Below the pieces are notes generated by a model. That model made no database searches, was not told where the DNA came from, and worked only from the letters and a program-made list of their open reading frames with translations. A stretch of DNA of 64,000 nt from Oscillospiraceae bacterium (GTDB lineage: Bacteria; Bacillota; Clostridia; UMGS1840; HGM11507). How positions within the stretch are numbered: the first letter of the stretch is position 1; the number at the start of each line of letters is the position of its first letter. The translations under genes and the position numbers were made by a program. Below are positions 58,501-64,000 of the stretch, piece after piece. Where the stretch lies: contig SVKJ01000007.1 of the NCBI GenBank assembly GCA_015068525.1, positions 10,127 through 74,126 of the forward strand, given 5' to 3'.

Positions 58501-61500
58501 TCATAAGGTACACCGTTAACTGACGCAGCATAGTTAGTTACAGCAGTTGTGCCATTTATATTAGTACCGAATAAATCATTTACTTCCTTGTCGCCAACTT
58601 TTGCGGTTGTGTCGGAAACTGTGTTTCCAGTAAATATTGTAGGACTATTTGCATTTCCCTGACACGCTCCGACAATCAAGCCGACAGTTGTAGCTTCAGG
58701 ATCTGTAGCCTGTATAGAAACATTGTCAACCTCACAGTTTTCAACTGAGTTTCCGTAATGACCTATACCTGAAATACCACCTACACGGTCAACACCTGTA
58801 ATTGATATATTTGTTACAGTACAATTTGTTATTTTGTTATTGCCTTCGCCTCTGAATCCCCAGATACCACCGATATAACTTCCGTCATTACCTTTGATAT
58901 ATGAATCCGAGCCTTCTGCGCCGATAACGTGGCAGTTATCAATTATATTCATATAACCATTACCGCCAATTACTCCGGCATACCACCACGCATCAATATA
59001 GATTTTTCCTTTTACAGTACAGTTTTCTATACTCTTACCTGTGTATCCATAACCTACAACTGCACCAACATAAAGTGAACCTTGAATATCGGCGTTTTCT
59101 ATTGTAAGATTTTTAATAATCGCAGGGGCATCACATCTGCCAAAAAACCCTATACCATTATTTTCAGATGCGTTAGCAAATTCTTTATTTATAGAAAGGT
59201 TTTTAACTGTATGATTATTACCGTCAAATGTACCTTTAAATGTTTTTCCCATATAACCGATTGGTGTCCAATCTTCTCCTGCAAGGTCAATATCCACGTT
59301 AAGTGTAACAGTTTTACCTGCGTAGGTTTCACCGTTATTAACACTGTCACGGAATGCTTTTAAATCTTCAAGATTATTGATGTTAGCACCATCAAATGGG
59401 AAAGTAGCACCAGCCAATACTGCCTGTGCATCTTCACTTAAAGTATTTTCAACGAATGTTGACTGTACTGCACTGTCATCGTTAAATGTAAGTACATTGA
59501 TTGTATTACCTTCGATTGCAGCAGTTGCTTCATTATATACTTTAAATCTTACTTCATTAAAGTTATTATCTTCAACTACAGGAGAACCACTTACAACGTT
59601 AACTGTTCTTCCTGAATTAACGGTATTTCCTGTAAATACAACGTCACCTCTTAGTAAGATAACATTTACATTATCAGGCTGATTAAATGTGTTATTTGTT
59701 ACTGTAAGACTATCTCTTTCTTCTTCGAAATAGATAGCAGTTCCGTTTGTAGCAAATGTACAACCTGTTATGGTAATTTCGCCGTCTTTTGGAAGTACCG
59801 CATAAGTACCGCCATTGAATGTTACATTTTCAATAGTACCTGATGTTAAACCAATACCTCCGGCAACGCCATCGGCATAATTTATTGTTAAATCTTTAAT
59901 ATTAAGATTTGTTGCATCATAGAATAAACGACCGCCATTTCCTGCTGACTCTATAGAGTTAACAGTAAGAGAATATCCGTTACCGTTAATTGTAAGCCCG
60001 TCCATTGAAAGAGTAATAATGTTACCGTTGCTTATAGAAAGTGTTTCAGAGAACATTATCCATTTATCAACAGTTACATCACAAAGAAGTTCAACTGTTC
60101 CTGAAGGAGCAGCCGCTTTTATTGCTTCCTGAAGGTCGGCATATTTTACGCCATTAACTTCTGCAACATAAACTACAGGTTTATTTACTGTAGCAGTTAC
60201 AGTTGCTGTATCCGCTTTAGTATATACTGCTGTTACATCGGTAAGATGGATACCACCATCACGAGGTTCGCCTGTTATAGTAACATTTGCGGTATCAGAA
60301 ATTGTAAGAGTCTGACCTGCTTCAATTCTGAAACCTGCTTTTGTAATACCATCTAAGTTAACTTCGGAATTACCGCTTACTGTGTAATTACCACGGAAGA
60401 ATACTCTACCATCAAGATTTTTAACAGTAACTTTAGAATTTTCAACTAAAATATCATTTCCTGTTGAAGCGTTTACGCAAATTATATCAAGGTCAAGTGC
60501 TGTTTCGTTTTCAACAACTATTTCTGACCCGTTAATAAGGTTAAGGTCTGAATTATTTCCATCAAGACCGATTAAATATGTTCCTGTAACGCCTGTTGCT
60601 ATTAGTTTTACATTATCAAATGTAAGAGTCTGATTAGCAAACATCCAGAAAACTGCTGTGCTTGGTTTTACACTTTTATCAACAACAATTGTACCGTTTT
60701 TAAATGTTGTTGTTCCAAAGTAAAGGTCATCTTCTGTAAGAGTAAGAGTGTTGTCTCCTAAATCAATTACAGCTGCCTTTGTTATTGCTCTCTGGCTTAT
60801 AAGAGTTGGAGTTGCATCTGAAAGAAGTGTGATTGTTTCGCCATCTTGTGCATTTGTAAATGCTTCTTCTAAAGTTTTATACTCTGTATCACCAATTTTA
60901 GCAACTGGATTTACAAGAAGTGTGTCGTCAACATAAACTTCACATCTGTCAACATCCTCACTGTCAAACAAATCTTCTACTGTGCCGTTTGTAACAGTTG
61001 AGTTAGTTACTTTAACTGTTGCATCAACACTGTTTGCAACATCGACACCCATTTTTTCATTAAATGTACATCCTTCGATTGTGGCATCCTGATAGAATCT
61101 GATATAGTTGTAGTTACCTTCGTTAAATGTGGTATTTGTCATTGTAACATGTTCTATCGTGCTGGCAAAAGATGTCCAGCCTGTTATATTACAGTTATCA
61201 ATAACGATACTTCCACCGGCACTGCCGTCAAAGTGGATACCGTATGTAGAACCTGTAATTGTAGAATCTCTAAAGGTTACTGTTCCGCTTGTATAACAAT
61301 TACGGAATCCGTTTCCACCTGTAACATTACAGTTCTCAATCTGTACATCTTTTGCACTTATATAGCCTCCGTTACTGCTTCCGTTATTAATATTAAGATT
61401 TTTAACAATAGCACCGTCAGCAGTAACATTGAGTTTACCTGTAACATTTTTATTATTACCATCAAATATAATTGATTTATTAACACTTATATCACCTGTA

Positions 61501-63011
61501 ATATCTTCAAGAAGGATAATTGTGTCACCTTCTTGTGCAGTGGTCAATGCTTCACTAAGTCCGCCTGCATATACTGTAAATGTTGAGAAACCAACATTAT
61601 TTGTAAATGTGATTTTTCCATCTGCAACTTTACCTACATAAATGTAGTTAACACCATTGTGTTCGTGAACAACATAAGCATTATCGCCATTTACGGCACC
61701 ATCAACTGCAGGTAGAGTTATTGTAGCTGTGGAACCTTCCTTCCAGTCATCAGAATTAACCAGTGTGATATTGTAAGAGTTTTCAACTCCTTCATTGATG
61801 TAAGCATTAACTTTTACGCTATCAACACTTACCCCTTCCACTGTAGCCGGTTTAACTTCAAAACTTCCGTTTGCTCCTTCTACAAGTTCATTACCATCTG
61901 CATCTTCATATTTTACAACAGCACCTTCACCGGCATCAACTGTAAAAGCAGGTGTTGTACCTTCTTTAACTGTGATTGTGATGTCTTTTCCTTCAGGAAC
62001 AACGATTGTGCCTTTGTAGGATATATTGGTCATATCAAGTTCGTCAACATAAACTGTAACTGAACCAGTTGCTTTATTGTTATCAGCAAGGGCTTCTTCA
62101 ACACTGGTGTAATACAAACCGTTGTCTTTAGCAGAACTGTATTGAAGATAACTACTGAACCCCTCGTAATTTGCGGAAGAAGCCTCAAATGTTTCGCCCG
62201 CTTCAGTAACAACAGGGCCACCAACAACTAAATAACCATTGTCGTCAATGTAAGTACCAACATTGCTGTTGCCCATAGATGTACCAATCCAGAATTTAGT
62301 GTTGTTAGAGTCAGCAGTCATAAAACCAAATGATTTAAATGTACCACCTGAAATAAGTCTCGAACAGGTTGAATCGCCCTGTGAACCAACACTATAGTTA
62401 AAAGTACCGCCTGAAACAATCAGTTTGGATTTTCCACTACCATTGATAGAGCAGTTAAAAGTACCACCGCTTATATTAAGAGTAGCGCATTTTCTTGCTG
62501 CAGTACCTATGGTATATATACCTGCAGTTCCCCAACTTGATGTTGAACCGGTAAAAATACCTCCGTTAATTTTAATTATCGGACGGTCTTCGGTAGAAAT
62601 ACCTCCGTCTGCATACTTATAGTAAACAACGCATTTACTACCTGCGTTAATACCGCCGGGGTTGGTAGCATCTGCATTAATTGTAATAGCACTACTTTCA
62701 GCACTACCTGTACCACAGGCTTGAATTACAAACGCATTCTTACCTGAAGCTGCTGTCATAGTATATGTACCCAAGTTAAGAATGTGATGCTCAGTAGATT
62801 TAAGAGTTACCACATCTGAAAGAGTAACATCTGCAAGCAAGGTCAAAGTAGTATTATTTGTCCAATTTGCAATTGCTTCATCAATAGTTGCATATTCGGT
62901 ATTGCCGACTTTTGCGACATTACCTGTCACATCAGCAAATGCAACTGTTCCCATTGAACTTAAGACCATTGCCATTACAATGAGTAATGATAAAATTCTT
63001 TTTAGTTTCAT
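55551..63011 (-). CDS. Giant secreted beta-helix repeat protein (2486 aa)
   Basis: Signal peptide (residues 1-26, ending AFA). About seven modules follow, each opening with a VAKxGDTEYxxLxxAxxxAxxGxTITLLxDxT motif at roughly 31, 483 (degenerate), 702, 948, 1495, 1742 and 2117, and continuing as parallel beta-helix strands rich in N/G/T (pectate-lyase-like). A GLUG-like part at about 1235-1450 (GTFDGNNHTVKNLSI, VGGISGIGHYG) is inserted. A distinct C-terminal domain at about 2335-2486 (ITTDEYIVCVEDF to RYNIDEITDKDDK) has no sortase motif or S-layer repeat. It is probably a surface adhesin or glycan-binding protein, but no enzyme motif is apparent. GGAAAG precedes ATG 63011. Confidence 0.85.
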   Translation of the reverse strand: MKLKRILSLLIVMAMVLSSMGTVAFADVTGNVAKVGNTEYATIDEAIANWTNNTTLTLLADVTLSDVVTLKSTEHHILNLGTYTMTAASGKNAFVIQACGTGSAESSAITINADATNPGGINAGSKCVVYYKYADGGISTEDRPIIKINGGIFTGSTSSWGTAGIYTIGTAARKCATLNISGGTFNCSINGSGKSKLIVSGGTFNYSVGSQGDSTCSRLISGGTFKSFGFMTADSNNTKFWIGTSMGNSNVGTYIDDNGYLVVGGPVVTEAGETFEASSANYEGFSSYLQYSSAKDNGLYYTSVEEALADNNKATGSVTVYVDELDMTNISYKGTIVVPEGKDITITVKEGTTPAFTVDAGEGAVVKYEDADGNELVEGANGSFEVKPATVEGVSVDSVKVNAYINEGVENSYNITLVNSDDWKEGSTATITLPAVDGAVNGDNAYVVHEHNGVNYIYVGKVADGKITFTNNVGFSTFTVYAGGLSEALTTAQEGDTIILLEDITGDISVNKSIIFDGNNKNVTGKLNVTADGAIVKNLNINNGSSNGGYISAKDVQIENCNVTGGNGFRNCYTSGTVTFRDSTITGSTYGIHFDGSAGGSIVIDNCNITGWTSFASTIEHVTMTNTTFNEGNYNYIRFYQDATIEGCTFNEKMGVDVANSVDATVKVTNSTVTNGTVEDLFDSEDVDRCEVYVDDTLLVNPVAKIGDTEYKTLEEAFTNAQDGETITLLSDATPTLISQRAITKAAVIDLGDNTLTLTEDDLYFGTTTFKNGTIVVDKSVKPSTAVFWMFANQTLTFDNVKLIATGVTGTYLIGLDGNNSDLNLINGSEIVVENETALDLDIICVNASTGNDILVENSKVTVKNLDGRVFFRGNYTVSGNSEVNLDGITKAGFRIEAGQTLTISDTANVTITGEPRDGGIHLTDVTAVYTKADTATVTATVNKPVVYVAEVNGVKYADLQEAIKAAAPSGTVELLCDVTVDKWIMFSETLSISNGNIITLSMDGLTINGNGYSLTVNSIESAGNGGRLFYDATNLNIKDLTINYADGVAGGIGLTSGTIENVTFNGGTYAVLPKDGEITITGCTFATNGTAIYFEEERDSLTVTNNTFNQPDNVNVILLRGDVVFTGNTVNSGRTVNVVSGSPVVEDNNFNEVRFKVYNEATAAIEGNTINVLTFNDDSAVQSTFVENTLSEDAQAVLAGATFPFDGANINNLEDLKAFRDSVNNGETYAGKTVTLNVDIDLAGEDWTPIGYMGKTFKGTFDGNNHTVKNLSINKEFANASENNGIGFFGRCDAPAIIKNLTIENADIQGSLYVGAVVGYGYTGKSIENCTVKGKIYIDAWWYAGVIGGNGYMNIIDNCHVIGAEGSDSYIKGNDGSYIGGIWGFRGEGNNKITNCTVTNISITGVDRVGGISGIGHYGNSVENCEVDNVSIQATDPEATTVGLIVGACQGNANSPTIFTGNTVSDTTAKVGDKEVNDLFGTNINGTTAVTNYAASVNGVPYEKLEEAFKAATEGCTIEILSDVTIDYKWDCRDYATNGSHSQFKESVTINGNNHTIKFTDTVSDNNWNTIFRFEENAKVKDLIIDISEATGTQRVITAKKSLDVDNLTIIGSAKYGIIFGEGASAEDLAAAEISVSNSDLYGTRRAISDNEGGKDVKSVTITDNTLNANVCVSASDTVTFTGNTMTAGYVDIRSYTENNTLNVTATGNTLTANTDTIYNEINAGGTVNAQDDFVLPAAPVAKIGDNEYTSLADAAVAAVSGDTITMIADAAEDVTLPAGIIFDGNDKQVGAITAAGEITFKGYTKATNFGVQYTNTTINIGEGACLELTGTGRMVIGHGCTFNITGSITDAKTADTANITPSLIAAGASLTGAGVNFNVTNAYVKFTAYCSSKNSNASGTYNINVTNSIWEQTGSLVFSEPTNSKDPTFNFNVKDSVLNSTSHLVFAVTKGEIVFDNSIVNKDTARQLENRSTLTIKNGSYVNASVATSQNAKNPGTTIVDNATYNTTGELTGSDVGTGTLILKNNANFTTGTISKTNVTVDTTSLLTAKGVNSENTTVTVDATSMEPGEVKVVDLSGTASIENIVTLNGDRVSATFSDDGDVTVTKEAAPATPVAKVGDTEYTSLQAAINNANGATVTLIANTAETISIDDDATVVIDLGGNILTGYIAPCDPVSLTVKNGSIVNTNGDYSAIEINSGKLALENTNIESARHGVRIDGAVEAIINGGEYKLNATSGTRHAVNVSGYATLTIKDGTFIGPKGTTMDSGSAVCVQSGATVIIEDGNFSGGKNATLGVSGTMTIYGGTFDQNPSEYLADGYIARGANGEITTDEYIVCVEDFDIKVLMLWDFDKVQAPDADGTMVDCYPVALFGIINTLNYKEVGFILEFEDPDTKEIKTHNFVTNDAYTSLLVNEDVKNQIGASSTTVTPDMYDGTYFYGDMMNMKAKYADSPLRFRPYAKLLDGTYVYGKARYNIDEITDKDDK

Positions 63012-63072
63012 TTTTTCTTTCCTTTCTTTTTGATTTCTTTTTATCCTGAGAAAATTCCGTTTTCTCTGTCGG

Positions 63073-63253
63073 GCAGGAAACCTGCATGTTTTATTGCCCT
63101 GACGGGCAGGTTTATTTGCCTTGCGGCAAGTTTTATTCGTCTTGCGACGAGTGGTATTGCCCTGACGGGCAGTTTTATTTGCCTTGCGGCAAGTTTTATT
63201 GCTTACGCAGTTTTATTGTCCTTCGGACAGTTTTATTGACTGCGTCAGTTTTA
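63073..63253 (+). repeat. Hairpin array with AGTTTTATT-type linker, copy 2
   Basis: Units: GCAGG/CCTGC, GCCC/GGGC, GCC/GGC, CGTC/GACG, GCCC/GGGC again, GCC/GGC again, GCTTACGC, GTCC/GGAC, GAC/GTC. Each is followed by AGTTTTATT or a variant (AGGTTTATTT, AGTGGTATT). It forms most of the 5' spacer of the giant gene. The other array is at 34734-34795. Confidence 0.8.
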
Positions 63254-63380
63254 CAATTTTGAAATCGAAGATTTCCCATTAATTCCAAAAATTCTGCAAG
63301 GAATTTTTACCGAAATTATTCATTATTCATCATTCATTATTCATTAGCGGAACGACACTCAGGTCGTTCCCTACAATTTT
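63254..63380 (-). repeat. Repeat C, ATGAATA repeat and GGAACGAC hairpin
   Basis: GAAATCGAAGATTTC, TTAATTCC and AAAAATTC/GAATTTTT (63260-63310) match the inner part of the composite elements. Then come ATTCATTATTCAT repeats (63315-63346) and the hairpin GGAACGAC/GTCGTTCC (about 63350-63372) ending CCCTACAATTT, the same boundary sequence as at 45146 and 52964. Confidence 0.7.
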
Positions 63381-63383
63381 GCA

Positions 63384-63929
63384 CTAAAATCTTTTCTGCA
63401 TACTGCTTAATATATTATAAAGCGTGTTCATCTGCATCTGCGCAACCTTATAATCATCCCAGACAACATAGTCAAGCATTACGGATATAATCATAAATAC
63501 AATTGGTGTAAGTTCTTCTATTGATATACGAAGGACGTTGGAAAGTCTTTCTATGTACTTTTCGTAACGGATGTTCAAAGTTTCTGCCATTTTTCTCATA
63601 TTTTGCCCGTAAACAGGACTTGTTGCAATCTGGTAAACTGCGCGAAGTTCCGGTTGACGAGTCTTGACAATCCCTAAGAATGAGTCAAAAAACACCTTAA
63701 GTTCGCCTATCGTTGAGAGCGCATATGAGAACAAATCGTCTGCAACTTTATTTAAACCATATGTTCCAACACTTATAATTACTCCCTCTTTGGATTTAAA
63801 TCTATAATATAGGCTGCCGGTTGACATCTCTGTATCCTTACATATATCACGTATTGATGTGTTCTCAAGTCCGTTTTGACAAACGAACTCAAAAATCTCT
63901 TTTATAAATTGTTCAGTTGTTTTTTTCAT
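63384..63929 (-). CDS. TetR-family transcriptional regulator
   Basis: 181 residues; N-terminal helix-turn-helix IFEFVCQNGLENTSIRDICKDTEMSTGSLYYRFKSKEGVI (about 13-52), then a helical ligand domain of unknown specificity. TAAGGAG precedes the ATG. It lies upstream of the giant beta-helix gene on the same strand, separated by 370 bp of repeats, so it may or may not control it. Confidence 0.9.
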   Translation of the reverse strand: MKKTTEQFIKEIFEFVCQNGLENTSIRDICKDTEMSTGSLYYRFKSKEGVIISVGTYGLNKVADDLFSYALSTIGELKVFFDSFLGIVKTRQPELRAVYQIATSPVYGQNMRKMAETLNIRYEKYIERLSNVLRISIEELTPIVFMIISVMLDYVVWDDYKVAQMQMNTLYNILSSMQKRF

Positions 63930-63982
63930 ATTTCTCCTTACTTTAAATCACTCGTTCTATTCCCTTTAAAAACACAAGTACG

Positions 63983-64000
63983 ACATAATTTACATTATGT
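63983..64000. promoter_or_regulatory. Possible TetR operator at window edge
   Basis: ACATAAT and ATTATGT flank TTAC, an 18-bp palindrome about 55 nt upstream of the TetR-family gene. It ends exactly at the window edge, so it may continue. Confidence 0.4.

Noticed and set aside
56752..61641. Several plus-strand ORFs of 60-108 codons inside the giant gene
   Set aside because: They are antisense shadows of the 2486-codon frame and lack translation signals.
63073..63253. Possible CRISPR array
   Set aside because: The constant unit is only 9 nt, the variable parts are 9-14-nt hairpins rather than unique 30-nt spacers, and there are no cas genes.

Overview
The window is from a low-G+C Gram-positive bacterium of the class Clostridia (Bacillota), probably an uncultured gut-type lineage. 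The evidence is the Clostridia-style order secY-adk-map-KOW-infA-rpmJ-rpsM-rpsK-rpsD-rpoA-rplQ, zinc-binding forms of S4, S14, L31, L36 and Adk, a c-di-GMP-I riboswitch, a T-box, and Shine-Dalgarno sites close to AGGAGG. I see no complete mobile element, phage gene or CRISPR array.

Layout. 1-5.3 kb: a cut-off gene, a secreted polysaccharide deacetylase, argC-argB, a YhcH-family protein, tRNA-Pro, and an HD-GYP phosphodiesterase. 5.1-7.6 kb: a c-di-GMP riboswitch lies between that phosphodiesterase and a membrane GGDEF cyclase. 8.0-10.1 kb: a T-box with a probable Phe specifier controls a phenylacetate-CoA ligase and an ACT-domain protein. 10.6-14.9 kb: a QueH-GNAT fusion, a Gfo/Idh/MocA oxidoreductase, cysK, and an SdpR/SdpI-like pair with paired operators. 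15.4-32.1 kb: tRNA-Ser, rpmE, and the whole S10-spc-alpha ribosomal supercluster, read leftwards from a promoter at 32.1 kb. 32.26-32.54 kb: a candidate type I toxin-antitoxin locus. 32.6-40.5 kb: an RluA-type pseudouridine synthase, a Fur/PerR regulator, and the run murI-DUF1934-argS-hypothetical-S41 peptidase-pyrE. 40.7-52.7 kb: the rimP-nusA-ylxR-ylxQ-infB-rbfA-nrnA-truB operon, continuing into ribF, pgeF, an oligopeptide-binding lipoprotein and ddl. 53-64 kb: an SLC13/ArsB-type transporter, an HPr-kinase-like ATPase with a small membrane protein, a 43-residue peptide, a 2486-residue secreted beta-helix protein, and a TetR regulator.

The main unexplained content is intergenic. Many spacers hold modular hairpin elements in which linkers or loops are conserved and stems vary but stay complementary. 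They include (i) arrays of short hairpins joined by a constant linker (GATGAAAT, TAGCTAAAT or AGTTTTATT types); (ii) a 12-nt-loop hairpin with five copies; (iii) composite elements with AGGAATTAGG-type inverted ends and an exchangeable middle; (iv) a 276-bp inverted-repeat element inside the spc ribosomal operon; and (v) REP-like hairpins carrying GGTCTGTCCC.

How the genes work together. The central part is translation machinery and its maturation and modification factors. Around it are arginine, cysteine and pyrimidine synthesis, cell-wall precursor enzymes (MurI, Ddl) and c-di-GMP signalling. At the right end, the giant surface protein is followed after 13 nt by a small peptide and then by a membrane protein and an HPr-kinase-like ATPase, which may form one functional unit.
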